A stretch of 64,000 bases of DNA from Strigamia acuminata. Lineage: Eukaryota > Arthropoda > Chilopoda > Geophilomorpha > Linotaeniidae. The position numbers and the translations under genes are program-made. The DNA is taken from positions 11,098,001 through 11,162,000 of the forward strand of contig OX442319.1 in assembly GCA_949358305.1 (NCBI GenBank), read 5' to 3'. The notes below the pieces were generated by a model. That model ran no database searches. It saw only the letters and a list, made by a program, of their open reading frames with translations, and was not told the DNA's origin. Positions 1 to 10,499 of this stretch are shown one piece after another (the stretch's first letter is position 1; every line of letters starts with the position of its first letter).

Positions 1-560
1 AAATTGCATTTTACGATAAAAAAAATGCATTTTACGATAAAAAAATGCATTTTACGGTAAAAAAAAGTGCATTTTACTGCAAAAAGGTGCATTTTACTGC
101 AAAAAAGATGCATTTTAAAGCAAAAAGGTGCATTTTAATGCAAAAATGTTCATTTTATTGCCAAAAAATGAATTGTACGGCTAAAAAAATGCATTTTATT
201 GCCAAAAAGGTGAATTTTATGGCTAAAAAGTAAAATTTTTTGCCAGAAAAATGAATTTCATGGCTAAAAAGTACAATTTATTGCCAGAAAGGTGAATATT
301 ATTACCAGAAAGTGCATTTTACGGCTAAAAAGTGCATTTTTAACAATCAAAAAGTGCATTTTTAACAATCAAAAAGTGCATTTTACGACCAAAAAGTGCA
401 TTTTACGGCTAAAAAGTGCATTTTACGGCTAAAAAGTGCATTTTTAACAATCAAGAAGTGCATTTTACGGCTAAAAAGTGCATTTTTAACAATCAAGAAG
501 TGCATTTTACGACCAAAAAGTGCATTTTACGACCAAAAAATGCATTTTACTGCTGTAAAA
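1..560. repeat. AT-rich tandem array, ~20-22 bp unit, in a DENND5 intron
   Basis: Degenerate tandem repeat whose clearest unit is AAAAAGTGCATTTTACGGCT (20 bp). It is interspersed with a 22-bp variant that ends in TTAACAATC. It lies immediately 3' (minus strand) of the DENND5 exon at 605-1,148. Some stretches stay open as repeated Met-His-Phe-Thr-Ala-Lys-Lys, but that is a by-product of a 21-bp variant unit and not a gene. Similar 20-bp arrays occur at 6,640-7,112 and inside the MITE at 30,530-31,182. Confidence 0.9.
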
Positions 561-604
561 CCACGAAAGCTGGAGCCATAAAAGTACAAAAATAAATGTC
601 TAAC

Positions 605-3600
605 CTGGTCGTAGGCTCAGAATATTCTGTCCAAAGCAATGAAACACCATACTCTGTCCAGGAAACGGAGTAGGAATCTCGTAGAGCAAATTGTAAATGT
701 AACACTCGGCCGGAAGCAGCGGGTGCTCCGTGGCAGTGACTGTCCTGTGCAATCCCGACAGGAATTTGTGAAAACTATACACGTACGGCAGTTGCGTAAT
801 CACCGCAATCGCTTTGGTTACTAGCAGAGTGTCCCGGTTGACGTCGTAAAAGCTGCTCGCGGTCGGCGAATGATGCGCGCTCAGCTTGAAGGAGCGCGGC
901 AACGAGCGCGTGTTGCTGCCGCCGCCGGGATCCGGCTGTTCGACGCCCCCGCCGCTCAGTTCCGCGAGGTGCATGGATTGGAGCGTCTGCATGGCGGCGC
1001 AGATCTTTTTACTGGTGACACGTTCGTAGAAAATGTAGGCACAGCCGTAGTTGCGGGTTCCGTCTTCGCGGGTGATGATGAAAGAATGGTAGTGGGGTTC
1101 GACGGCGTTTTTCTGCGTGCGGAACTGGAGTCCTTTCGGTAAGCACAGCTGAAAGAAATTGGATTGATGGCATTTAGGTTTGAAATGTATTATTTAAGAA
1201 GTGGGCATGCAGTAAACTGTTTTATGGATGAAAGTTTAATTTGGAATGGAAATAAATGGGATTTTATGGTGAGGTCTGTTTGTGTGGGGAAATAATTAAT
1301 TTTTATGGGAAATAAAATTAATTTTTGATGGGGATTTTTGAGTAATAACATGCATATTTTGTTTTGTTGTAATAATTGACACCAGAGAGTATCAATCACG
1401 AAAATGTAAATACTCTCTAACGTCACGTGTGTATTTTTTCTGTGTCTCGTAAGCAGCGACCTTGTCAAAGTTCAGACAAGTACGTCGCCGCAAATAAAAC
1501 GGCTATTATCATTTCGTTTAAGCAATTGTCATCTTTTTCAACCACACGCACTGACATTGGTAGCAGAGGATGGTTTCGTGCAGCGCACGTTGGTTAAACG
1601 TTGCAATTTCGACACTGTAAGCGACGAAACGACGACGAAAAATCAGCGAGCGAGTGTACGGAAGCCATTACAATCCGCGTGGGTTGAAGTTGCATCGTGT
1701 AACGAGAATATTGTGCCTAGGTCTGAACAGGCACAAGAAAAGCTAAGTATTTGTCGAAATTAGGGCGGCTAGAAAAGCAATATAAGCCCAATTTAAGCTT
1801 AGTAAAGTATAAATTTCCGATTAGCGGTGCGAACGATTTGATAGACGAAGGAAAACGATTCGTGAACGTCGACGATACGTACAAGACGCAAAAACGACGT
1901 ACGGGCGACGGTGTACAGCCAAGCAGCGTGCACGACAAGCGATTAAGACGAAATACAGAGGAAACGTGCGGGGAAAACAACCGCAATCAGGGATTGTTCG
2001 TGAATTCCGTGTGCCTGGATTTACAAGGCACAACTGAAGTTAAGTATCGAATTGATTCGAATTAAAAAATAGTATTTTGATCCGGTTATCCATTATTAAG
2101 CGCAGTAAAAAATGGCGACGGATTCGGGAATTGGAAACGTGGCAACAGTTGAAAAACTTACAAACACCAACTATTTCCTGTGGAGAATGAAAGTCCGCGG
2201 AATACTCAAAGTGAAGGAAGTTTGGCAAGAAGCTATCATTGATGACGGTCCCGCTAAACCAGAAGTCGGAGCAGCAGATTACGCCGACGACCTTGTAAAA
2301 TGGCAAACGTGGGACAAAAAGAATTCTCAGGCACTAACAATCATCGCTTTAACATTGTCAACCCAACAAGCGATGCGGTACAGCATGGAAGAAAATGCTA
2401 AAGAGCTCTGGAAAAAGATTGAAACGCACATGGCTGGCCGCATAGAAGATCAAAAAATTGATTTAACGTTTGAACTTGCGCAATTAAAGATGGGCAAGAG
2501 CGAAGATATAGACACGTATATGGATCGATCTGAAGCCCTCGCAACAAAGAGTGCAGAACTAGGCAAAGTTCTTTCCGACAGAGAAATGACATCATACATT
2601 TTACATGGATTAAAATCGGAATTTAATGTAATGAAGAAAGCCTTAGGAGCGAACAAAGCACTCACTTTGGATGATGTCCGCGCACAACTTAAGCAAGAAG
2701 AACGCGAACATCGACGCGGAAATCAAGATTTTGGGCGAGAAAGCGCATCTGAGAGCGCGTACAAAGCAAAGAAAAAGAGTAACTTCAAGTGTTATAACTG
2801 CAATCGCCCTGGACATTATGCACGAGATTGCTGGCGTCCAAAAGAAGAGAAAGGACGAACTGAAGAAAAGTCCAAACCGTCTACTCGGGGGCGAGGTACG
2901 CCGAAGAAAGAAGCGGCAGCGGTAGCAACCGACCTCCCTTTGCCACAGTTCACCTTTCACGTATTTCAAAAAGAAAAGGACCCGGAATGCGTAAATATTT
3001 CACTTGAGTGGCTACTAGATTCCGGCGCTTCAAGTCACATGTCTTCACGGAAAGACCGATTTGATCAATTTGAACATGAAGATCAGAAAGTTGGTTTAGC
3101 AGGCGAGGGAACCGAATTAGAGGCGAAAGGCAAGGGTGAAATATCATTACAATTGGAACGTGCGGAAGTAAAACTGGAGAATGTTTTATATGTGCCCCAA
3201 CTGAATACTCACCTATTGTCGGTTCCGAAGATCGTTGACAGCGGGTGTAAAGTGGTATTTATGAAACATGTGGCACAGGTCATCAGTCCAAAAGATGAAG
3301 TAGTGATGGAAGCGCATCGTCGTGGGGATAGTTTTGTCGTCAAAGAGAAGATGAACACAGCCACGACACAGCAAGCACAAATGGCGTCACAGGATTTGTG
3401 GCACAAACGTTTAGCTCACGTTAATTATCGCACTTTAACTGAAATGTGTCAAAAGAAAATTGTACGCGGTTTAGACATGAAAATTTCGCCAATTACTACG
3501 TGCGAAGCGTGCATAGAAGGCAAGACAGCAGCTAAGCCACACAGTGCGGTTAGGGAGCAGCAATCAACAAGAATCTTCGAATTACTGCACCTTGATTTGA

Positions 3601-6600
3601 TGGGTTCAATCGAACCTCCATCGTACTCCGATGGAAATTACGTTTTGACGATTGTAGACGACTTTAGTAGGAAGATTTTTGTCAAGATATTACAAAACAA
3701 AAGTCAAACTTCGGAAGAATTACAGAACTTCATTACGCAGCAAGAAGTGCAAACTGGTCACAAATTGAAGAAAGTACGGAGCGACAACGGAGGAGAGTTT
3801 ATCGCCTCCACATTGGCTGATTTCTTCAAGAAGAAAGGAATAAAGCACCAATTTACGACTCCATACGCTCCCGCCAGCAATGGAATTTCTGAGCGTGCAA
3901 ATCGCACTATTATGGAAGCAGCCAGGACCATGCTTTTGGAGTCTAAATTACCAAAAGTATTTTGGGCTGAAGGCGTTCATGCTGCTGTTCATAGCAGAAA
4001 TTACTGCAAGACATCGGTTCATAATAAAAGTCCAGAAGAAATTTGGACAAATCGTGTCCCGACAGTTAAATATCTCAAACGATTTGGCTGTGTCGCGCAT
4101 ATTTTAAAACCAAAGTTTCGACAGTCAAAACTTGAAGCCAAAACAGAGAAGGGAATATTTGTAGGTTATTCACAACACAGGAAGGCGTATAGGATATTTA
4201 TTCCCGAAACAGAAAGCATAAAGGAAGCACGCAATGTCGTCTTTGAAGAAGGCAAATTGGGGTATCATTTATTATCTCCATCCAAAACCCAAGAGACAGA
4301 AATGGACATTGAACCGCCGGTTGCTCACAAGGACGAAATTGTTGTCGCCTCAGAAGACGAAACGGACGATAATGAATCATTTGGGTCGGCGCCGGACTTC
4401 TTTAGCTCAAGCTCAGAGGAGTTAGAGGATTACGAGGAGTCAGAATCGTCATCAGAACCGGAAGAAGAGGAACAACAGAAGCCTAAACGGGGTCGTCCAA
4501 AAGGAACGACAAAAGCGGTTTTGCAGCAACGAAAACAAACGTTTTCCCAAAATCAAGCGGGCCCATCTGGATTACGTCGTTCAAAAAGAGCAGAAGAAGA
4601 GAGAAAGCGAAAATTGTCAGAACCCAACCCCACAACCACTCCAGGGTTGAGACGCTCGAAGAGAAAAAAGGGGCACAAACACACAGCATACAGAGCAGAA
4701 ATTCTTGTTCCTTCCACTTACCAAGAAGCTATGCAATCTCCACAAAAGGAACAATGGATAGCTGCTATGGACAGCGAAATGGGATCCATGGCACAGCATG
4801 AAGTTTGGGAAGTCGTGGACCTACCGAAGGGAGCAAAACCCGTTAAATGTAAATGGGTTTACCGAGCTAAACCCGACAAGAGTGGGAAAATAGAAACATA
4901 CAAAGCTCGTTTAGTAGCTTGCGGATATTCCCAAAGACCTGGCACTGACTATCACGAAACTTACGCGCCAGTCATACGAATGGAAACGTTAAGAATGTTA
5001 ATTAACATCGGCGCAAAGATGGGAATTACATTAGAACAAGACGATGTGAAAACTGCCTATCTCCATGGAAAACTCAAAGAGACCATTTATATGAATGAGC
5101 CACGGGGATATTCAAGTAACAAGAAAGGAAAGACATGCCGCCTCCTCAAAAGTATCTATGGTCTGAAGCAAAGTGGACTTTGCTGGTATAAGAAGATGAA
5201 GAAAGAACTAAAGAAGGTGGGATTCAAAGCGTCATTATGCGACCCATGTTTATTCATTCTGAGAAAAGGAGCAGATTTCCTCTACTTAGGGCTTTATGTA
5301 GACGACATCGTTACTTTGGCCTCAACACCAGAGTTCAAAAAGAGCATTATGGGCCAGTTATCGAAGAAAATCGAACTCGTCCATCTTGGCGAACTATCAT
5401 TCATACTTGGCATAGAGGTGGACCAGCGTGACAATGGTATCTTCCTGAGTCAGTGCAGGTACATAAAGAAGTTATTACTCAAGTATGGTTTGGAAGATTG
5501 CAACCCAGCGATCACGCCGCTGGATCCGAATCAAAAGTTGGATGTTTTTCAGGATAGCCCACAAGTCGACCCAACTTTCTATCAGGAGTTGATAGGATCT
5601 GTGATGTATTTATCAACGGGGACAAGACCGGATGTGAGCTTCGCCGTTAGCGCCTTGTCTCAATTTAATAAAGACCCAAGGAAAATACATCTACAGGCGA
5701 TCAAACGCGTAATCCGCTATATCAAGGGGACGGCAGGACGTGGATTGCTGTATCGAAGAGAAGAAGGAGATGTTTGTTCTCATGCAGATGCATCGTGGGA
5801 CACAGGAAAAGATGCGAAATCTTTTTCTGGTTACGTCATCAAGCACGGCACGAGTCTGCTAAACTGGAGGAGTACGAAGCAACGCACAGTGGCTCTTTCA
5901 GCCACGGAAAGCGAGCTCAATGCCATCACCGAGGCATTGAAGGAGTTAATATGGACGGACTATTTACTGTTAGAACTTCACAAAGAAACAACTGACAATC
6001 GGAAGAAAACGCTGTACAATGACAATACCGGTGCCATTCAACTTCTAAAAGGGGCAGCTCAAAAGCTAAGCACCAAGTTACTTAATAGAAAGTTCCATTA
6101 CGTCAAAGAGGAGTTGAAGAGCAATGGCATCAAGTTAATTCACGTCCCCAGCGAGAAGATGCAGGCGGATTTCCTGACCAAAGCGTTGACGAAGCCGAAG
6201 ATTGACAGATGTTTGAAGGATCTACAGCTGATATGAAGATAAATATTGAGAATCGAATAATATTTATTGTAAACTGAATTACTTAAAAAATCGGAGGAGA
6301 ATTGTAGAGATTTTTGAGTAATAACATGCATATTTTGTTTTGTTGTAATAATTGACACCAGAGAGTATCAATCACGAAAATGTAAATACTCTCTAACGTC
6401 ACGTGTGTATTTTTTCTGTGTCTCGTAAGCAGCGACCTTGTCAAAGTTCAGACAAGTACGTCGCCGCAAATAAAACGGCTATTATCATTTCGTTTAAGCA
6501 ATTGTCATCTTTTTCAACCACACGCACTGACAATTTTATGGTGAAAAAGGCTATTTCTGAAGTGGAATAACTATTTTTTGTGTAGTAATTCATTTTTGTG

Positions 6601-7852
6601 GAAGGAAATTAATTTTTTTTAAAAAGTATTGTATTTTTGTGGTAGAAAAATTCAATTTTTGTGGTAAAAAATTCAATTTTTTAAATTTTTTTGGTGAAAA
6701 ATTCAATTTTTTAAACGTTTGTAGTGAAAAATTCAATTTTTTAAATGTTTTGGAGAAAAATTTAATTTTTTTAAATATTTTGTGGTGAAAAATTCAATTT
6801 TTTAAACTTTTGTGGCGAAAAGTTCAATTTTTTAAACTTTTGTAGTGAAAAATTCAATTTTTTAAACTTTTGTAGTAAAAAATTCAATTATTTAATTTTG
6901 TTTCATTTTTGTAGTAAGAAATTCAATTTTTTTTTAATTTTGGCGGCAAAAATTCAATTTTGGTGGCAAAAATTCAATTTTGGTGGCAAAAATTCAATTT
7001 TGGTGGCAAAAATTCAATTTTGGTGGCCAAAATTCAATTTTGGTGGCCAAAATTCAATTTTGGTGGCCAAAATTCAATTTTGGTGGCCAAAATTCAATTT
7101 TGGTGGCAAAAAACTATACGTAAAAAAAAAGAAGCAAAAGCACAATTATTTTCACAACATTTCCATAATACCATATTTACAGCTTCCGAATCGAACGGAT
7201 TGTAGCGAACATTTTCAGGAAAATGCGCCAAAACTTTAGATTTGTACGGCCTTTCCAATGGAGATGACTGCAGATTTTCAACTATAAAAACACAAACAAA
7301 AAACACAACATAGCATTACTTTATGACCCACAAACATCAAATTCCAATAAAAACTGAGACCTTCCCTCATAAAAAACCAACCAAACCTAATAAAAACAAA
7401 ACAAAACCATCACAAACTCCCATTTATACCATTTTAATCCCTGAATTACATAAAACCAACAATCCAAACCTCAAAAATAAATTCTAATTTGGCAAAAACC
7501 CAAAAAACAATTCTTTAAAATCCTGAATAATTGACACAACCTCAAAATCCAACGTCCCACAATTAAATTCAACGGAACAAATCAATTTTTCGCCAAATTC
7601 CCTCAAAAATTCATTTTTTCACGAAAATAATTGATTTATTCGATTAAAAAACCGAGATTATATCGATTTTAAACATCTCTGCACGAAAATTTCCCCTTAA
7701 AACGATCTTTAAAATTCGTTTTGACACTTTTATATAACGAAGAATCACATAATACCTGAAATACGGTCGGGTTCGAGTCCGGAATTCAAATCCAGACCGC
7801 AAACTATAAAATAATCGACGAATCTTTGGCACGTTGAAGAGCGGGACGTCAT
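605..7852 (-). CDS. DENND5: DENND5 (Rab6IP1)-like Rab guanine-nucleotide exchange regulator, 5' three coding exons (partial)
   Basis: DENN-domain proteins act as exchange factors for Rab GTPases on Golgi and endosomal membranes. Three minus-strand exons join in frame. Exon 1 is 7,756-7,852 (32 codons plus 1 nt, starting MTSRSSTCQRFVDYF and containing IVCGLDLNSGLEPDRIS). Exon 2 is 7,172-7,281 (contains PLERPYKSKVLAHFPENV and NPFDSEAVNM). Exon 3 is 605-1,148 (starts LCLPKGLQFRTQ; contains HSFIITREDGTRNYG, CAAMQTLQSMH and AECYIYNLLYEIPTPFPGQ). All have GT donors and AG acceptors, and junction phases agree (1, then 0). The order matches the u-DENN and early DENN region of DENND5A/B, recognised from memory. 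Exon 3 ends in phase 1, so the gene continues beyond the left edge. The intron 1,149-7,171 is about 6 kb and holds AT-rich repeats and the copia element. A 5' UTR exon and promoter candidate lie at about 7,926-8,450. Confidence 0.85.
1339..1556 (+). repeat. 5' LTR of the copia element
   Basis: 218-bp core identical by eye to the 3' LTR. It contains an AATAAA-like polyadenylation signal (GCAAATAAAACGG, about 1,489-1,501). It is followed at once by the primer-binding site. Confidence 0.9.
1558..1573 (+). other. Copia primer-binding site (initiator tRNA-Met type)
   Basis: TGGTAGCAGAGGATGG begins one base after the 5' LTR. The established plant and insect copia primer-binding site for initiator tRNA-Met begins TGGTATCAGAG, which this nearly matches. 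The region from here to 2,111 is untranslated leader. Short open frames in it (for example 1,751-2,065) have no recognisable product. Confidence 0.7.
2112..6236 (+). CDS. Copia Gag-Pol polyprotein, 1374 aa, intact
   Basis: A single open frame encodes the full copia order. Gag comes first (LWRMKVRGILKVKEVW near the N-terminus, UBN2-like). A zinc knuckle CYNCNRPGHYARDC lies near residue 226. The protease site DSGASSHM is near residue 303. Integrase has its HHCC zinc finger (HKRLAHVNYRTL ... CEACIEGK, about 431-470), then the catalytic triad HLDLMGS, SDNGGEF and SERANRT (about 496-597). Reverse transcriptase spans KARLVACGYSQ (about 935) to YVDDIV (about 1,063). RNase H has ADASWDTG and SATESELNA (about 1,226-1,270). 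Integrase before reverse transcriptase is diagnostic of Ty1/copia. Gag and Pol share one frame with no frameshift. No stop or missing catalytic motif is seen, so the copy could be autonomous. Confidence 0.95.
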   Translation: MATDSGIGNVATVEKLTNTNYFLWRMKVRGILKVKEVWQEAIIDDGPAKPEVGAADYADDLVKWQTWDKKNSQALTIIALTLSTQQAMRYSMEENAKELWKKIETHMAGRIEDQKIDLTFELAQLKMGKSEDIDTYMDRSEALATKSAELGKVLSDREMTSYILHGLKSEFNVMKKALGANKALTLDDVRAQLKQEEREHRRGNQDFGRESASESAYKAKKKSNFKCYNCNRPGHYARDCWRPKEEKGRTEEKSKPSTRGRGTPKKEAAAVATDLPLPQFTFHVFQKEKDPECVNISLEWLLDSGASSHMSSRKDRFDQFEHEDQKVGLAGEGTELEAKGKGEISLQLERAEVKLENVLYVPQLNTHLLSVPKIVDSGCKVVFMKHVAQVISPKDEVVMEAHRRGDSFVVKEKMNTATTQQAQMASQDLWHKRLAHVNYRTLTEMCQKKIVRGLDMKISPITTCEACIEGKTAAKPHSAVREQQSTRIFELLHLDLMGSIEPPSYSDGNYVLTIVDDFSRKIFVKILQNKSQTSEELQNFITQQEVQTGHKLKKVRSDNGGEFIASTLADFFKKKGIKHQFTTPYAPASNGISERANRTIMEAARTMLLESKLPKVFWAEGVHAAVHSRNYCKTSVHNKSPEEIWTNRVPTVKYLKRFGCVAHILKPKFRQSKLEAKTEKGIFVGYSQHRKAYRIFIPETESIKEARNVVFEEGKLGYHLLSPSKTQETEMDIEPPVAHKDEIVVASEDETDDNESFGSAPDFFSSSSEELEDYEESESSSEPEEEEQQKPKRGRPKGTTKAVLQQRKQTFSQNQAGPSGLRRSKRAEEERKRKLSEPNPTTTPGLRRSKRKKGHKHTAYRAEILVPSTYQEAMQSPQKEQWIAAMDSEMGSMAQHEVWEVVDLPKGAKPVKCKWVYRAKPDKSGKIETYKARLVACGYSQRPGTDYHETYAPVIRMETLRMLINIGAKMGITLEQDDVKTAYLHGKLKETIYMNEPRGYSSNKKGKTCRLLKSIYGLKQSGLCWYKKMKKELKKVGFKASLCDPCLFILRKGADFLYLGLYVDDIVTLASTPEFKKSIMGQLSKKIELVHLGELSFILGIEVDQRDNGIFLSQCRYIKKLLLKYGLEDCNPAITPLDPNQKLDVFQDSPQVDPTFYQELIGSVMYLSTGTRPDVSFAVSALSQFNKDPRKIHLQAIKRVIRYIKGTAGRGLLYRREEGDVCSHADASWDTGKDAKSFSGYVIKHGTSLLNWRSTKQRTVALSATESELNAITEALKELIWTDYLLLELHKETTDNRKKTLYNDNTGAIQLLKGAAQKLSTKLLNRKFHYVKEELKSNGIKLIHVPSEKMQADFLTKALTKPKIDRCLKDLQLI
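6315..6532 (+). repeat. 3' LTR of the copia element
   Basis: Same 218-bp core as the 5' LTR, followed by the target duplication ATTTT. The 78 bases between the polyprotein stop and this LTR are AT-rich and include the purine-rich stretch CGGAGGAGAAT at about 6,292-6,302. Confidence 0.9.
6538..7112. repeat. AT-rich tandem arrays (about 30 bp, then 20 bp) in a DENND5 intron
   Basis: From about 6,640 to 6,900 a loose ~30-bp unit repeats, built on GTGAAAAATTCAATTTTTTAA. From about 6,941 to 7,112 a near-perfect 20-bp unit TGGTGGCAAAAATTCAATTT repeats about eight times, with a GGCCAAAATT variant. It stops about 60 bp before the splice donor of DENND5 exon 2. The copia element interrupts the AT-rich stretch on the left (1,200-1,338 is similar sequence). 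Confidence 0.9.
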
Positions 7853-7925
7853 TTTTCATCACCTTTACTGCAAAAATTGGACGTTATTGCATTGAAATCA
7901 CGTTATAGTGCACGGTTCGACTTAC

Positions 7926-8430
7926 CTGACTAACTGCAAATTTACAATCGCATGTTGAGAAATTAAAGTTTGGTGCGAAACAAATGTGTAATCAATTGTA
8001 TTTATCAAGATGTAAACAAGGACAAACACAACATTACATTTCCACATATATCAGAGCGGGTAGCCGCAGCACAGCTCTCACGGCTTAAATTTCTGCTCGG
8101 CATCCAGACGTGAGTAATGTGGCATAAATTTGTATTTGTTTCATCGTTTCCTCAACAGGCTGTAGCCGATGCATTATTCGTTCCTGGGGTCAAAACAGAA
8201 ATTTAATGTAGGAAGTCGTACTGTCGATACCTGCTAATAGTATTTCGATAAAATAGCAACGTAATGAAAATAGTTTTAAATTAAATGTCCAAGTAAATTA
8301 ATTAATTGATACGTAGTATCATCTATAAAAATTGAATATTATTTTAAGAGAAATCTATATTAGCTTACGGCTTACTACACTTTAGCAAGCAAAAAGTGCT
8401 AATCTTTGCCACGAGATGTCAACCTGGTCA
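7926..8430 (-). other. Candidate 5' untranslated exon of the DENND5-like gene
   Basis: On the minus strand a strong donor (CAG|GTAAGTCG, last exon base 7,926) pairs with an acceptor TTTTTGCAG just before 7,867. The coding exon 7,756-7,867 carries the ATG at 7,852. The upstream exon would be untranslated because no open frame links through it. Its 5' end is unknown and was set near the NRF-1-like promoter site. Confidence 0.4.
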
Positions 8431-8438
8431 TTCTCAGC

Positions 8439-8450
8439 TGCGCGTGCGCA
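8439..8450 (-). promoter_or_regulatory. NRF-1/Ewg palindromic site, candidate DENND5 promoter
   Basis: The minus strand reads TGCGCACGCGCA, an exact match to the NRF-1 consensus YGCGCAYGCGCR (erect wing, Ewg, in insects). Such sites mark TATA-less housekeeping promoters. It sits about 0.6 kb upstream of the predicted DENND5 start codon. No TATA box is obvious. Confidence 0.5.
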
Positions 8451-8681
8451 GTAAACGTTTCGTCACATCCGTTTGGTGGAAAACGTACAGGTCAGTCTCG
8501 ATGCCGGTGCTGAAACGAATCGCATCTAATCCTTGGAATTCAGTGTCATTCGGATTTTAAAGCTGCAAAATGACATTCGCTTTCCACGAAAGAACATCCT
8601 AGAACTTATCAAGTGTGTGGAAAACCGTCATTATTGGAAATTCTTAACAACTATTCTCTAATTGTCTTATTTGGAATTTCT

Positions 8682-8930
8682 GACGCCATTTTTCTGTGGT
8701 TGAAATTTCCGACGCCATTTTTCTGTGGTTGAATTTTGCGACGCCATTTTTCTGTGGTTGAATTTTCTGTATGTAAGACCGCATCCGCGAAATGGTTGCG
8801 GCATTTACAGTCCTGTGGCTCAATTGAGAAGAAAAAATTCCTTAAATATTTGTACATTTTTTCTTTACGTATTGTAAGACCGCATCCGTTAAATGGATGT
8901 GGCATTTACAATTCAGGTGAAAATATTTCT
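8682..8930. repeat. 29-bp triplication followed by a paired hairpin repeat
   Basis: Three tandem copies of a 29-bp unit beginning GACGCCATTTTTCTGTGG start at 8,682, 8,711 and 8,740. They are followed by two copies, about 105 bp apart, of a hairpin-forming motif (TGTAAGACCGCATCC ... GGTTGCGGCATTTACA and its variant) near 8,774 and 8,874. Family unknown; probably part of a decayed element. Confidence 0.6.
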
Positions 8931-9112
8931 TAGAACATTTATGCAGTGATTCTATTCAAGTGTATTGTTCTTCCATACATGGTTGCATGCTCCATACATG
9001 CTCACTAAACTATTTACTGTATAAAAAGTATCAGACTAAGTCGACTTTTTAGGCTAAGAACCAAGGTAGTTTTAGTTTAGACAATATTTTTATCAGCAGT
9101 TTGATTTTCAAA

Positions 9113-10335
9113 CATCAAAATTTCGGCACATGATGAGGGAAATTGAAACATGAAGGCGGTAACTGACCACTTCATCTCGCGTTGTTGTGATGAAACATAC
9201 TTGAACCACACATCCACATAAAACTTGCACATACAGGGTGGTGCAGAAAGTCTGGTTCACAGTGAATAATTTCCAAACTGTTCTAGATGTTGATTCAGGA
9301 AAATGATTGTAAGGGTAGTATGTCGGGGGAAATCCAATTACGACATCCAATTTAACCTCTGAGGTCATCTTCAAGGTCATCCATATTGTAACTAGAGAAC
9401 CGTGACAGTTAGAGCAAAAATGTTAATTAGAAAGTTGTAGAGCATCATCCAATTAGTCTAGAACTGTTCTTAAAAAAATTATTTCTTACTGAAAAGTTTT
9501 GAGAAAAAAAGGTTTGAAACATTAGTCTACTCAGCTTTGTAACCTAAAACTATCATGTGGAATGTATTTACAAAATAAATTATTTCTTTTCTTTTGTGTT
9601 TCCTCTCTTCCACTTACAAGTATGACCGAATAAAATGTCCTAATTGAGGATTAGCTTGGTTGCCTCAATAGTTTTAGGTTATAATGCTGAGTTACAATGC
9701 TGAGTAAACTAATGTTTCAGACCTTTTTTCTCAAAACTTTTCAGTAGGAAATAATTTTTTTAAGAACAGTTCTAGACTAATTAGATGATGCTCTACAACT
9801 TTCTAATTCACTTTTTTGCTCTAACTGTCACGGTTCCCGAGTTACAATATGGATAACCTTGAAGATGACCTCAGAGGTCAAATTGGATGTCATAATTGGA
9901 TTTCCCCCGACATACTACCCTTACAATAATTTTGCTAAATCATCATCTAAAACGGTTTGGAAATTATTTACTGTGAACCAGACTTTCTGCACCACCCTGT
10001 ATACAGGGACAAGTTAGATACACGACATTTTTATTAGAGCATCCACTGCAATTCATTCCAGCAACTGATGGACGAAATTCAGCGTGCTTCTGTCGTTACA
10101 TCAAAATTACTAATGACCAAAACTGAAAGAAAAAATAATATGCAAAGTAGGAAAACTGACGTAAAATAATTAGCTACCCAATCAAACAGTAGACTGAACT
10201 TCTTGAAACTATCGCAGACCTCGTGGTCTTGACAATTAAATTGCGGGAACGGGACTCGAACCCCGAATCCTCCGCGTGTAACGTAGACGACGCCAGGGCT
10301 GGACTGGAAAGAAATTTAGTACTGGGAAATTTGCT
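9113..10335. repeat. Interspersed repeat copy 1 (SINE-like), split by a MITE
   Basis: Bases 9,113-9,233 and 10,002-10,335 together align with 11,180-11,630. On the minus strand, near 10,250-10,300, it reads GGGGTTCGAGTCCCG. This matches a tRNA-type RNA polymerase III B box, with an A-box-like TGGCGTCGTC about 35 bases upstream, so a tRNA-derived SINE is likely. Copies are clearly diverged and therefore old. Scattered open frames are not genes. Confidence 0.55.
9234..9999. mobile_element. Foldback MITE with ~320-bp inverted repeats, Tc1/mariner-like ends
   Basis: The left arm begins CAGGGTGGTGCAGAAAGTC and the right arm ends with its complement. Arms of roughly 320 bp flank a short AT-rich centre. 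TA dinucleotides flank both ends. It interrupts the repeat at 9,113-10,335. The paralogous copy near 11,290 has an empty site (CACATACAGGGGCAAG). It encodes nothing, so it is a non-autonomous DNA element mobilised in trans. Confidence 0.8.
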
Positions 10336-10499
10336 AATGTCAGGCCTCGGGAAAAAATTTGATAGCTCTGGCCACAAGAAAGGGAAAAAAAATTACTTTG
10401 TCATGGGACATCGGAATCTGCTAATTTCACGGTTTCCACTGCTGATTCAGACTGTCCGTGTTCCTCCTTTCTGATGACATCTGGTGTGGTATATATATA

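Larger units (their letters stand above)
1339..6532 (+). mobile_element. Intact Ty1/copia LTR retrotransposon in a DENND5 intron
   Basis: About 5.2 kb. The two LTRs share at least 218 bases (1,339-1,556 and 6,315-6,532) with no difference that I can see. They begin TGAGTAATAAC and end CACTGACA. The element is flanked by the 5-bp duplication ATTTT (1,334-1,338 and 6,533-6,537). An alternative 5' boundary (LTRs starting at 1,326 and 6,303) also fits a TG start and an ATTTT flank. It would put the purine tract CGGAGGAGAAT directly before the 3' LTR, but the first ~12 bases of the two LTRs would then differ. Identical LTRs and an open polyprotein imply recent insertion. It is in the orientation opposite to the host gene. 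Confidence 0.93.

Noticed and set aside
45-581. Open frames encoding repeated MHFTAKK-like heptapeptides
   Set aside because: They follow the AT-rich tandem unit and lie in a DENND5 intron; the frame breaks when the unit changes from 21 to 20 or 22 bp.
6941-7112. CRISPR-like regular array
   Set aside because: Units are contiguous 20-mers without unique spacers in a eukaryotic intron; it is a simple satellite.
7760-7785. tRNA-type B box GGGTTCGAGTCC suggesting a SINE
   Set aside because: It is the complement of coding sequence in DENND5 exon 1 (residues around SGLEPDR); there is no A box or tail.
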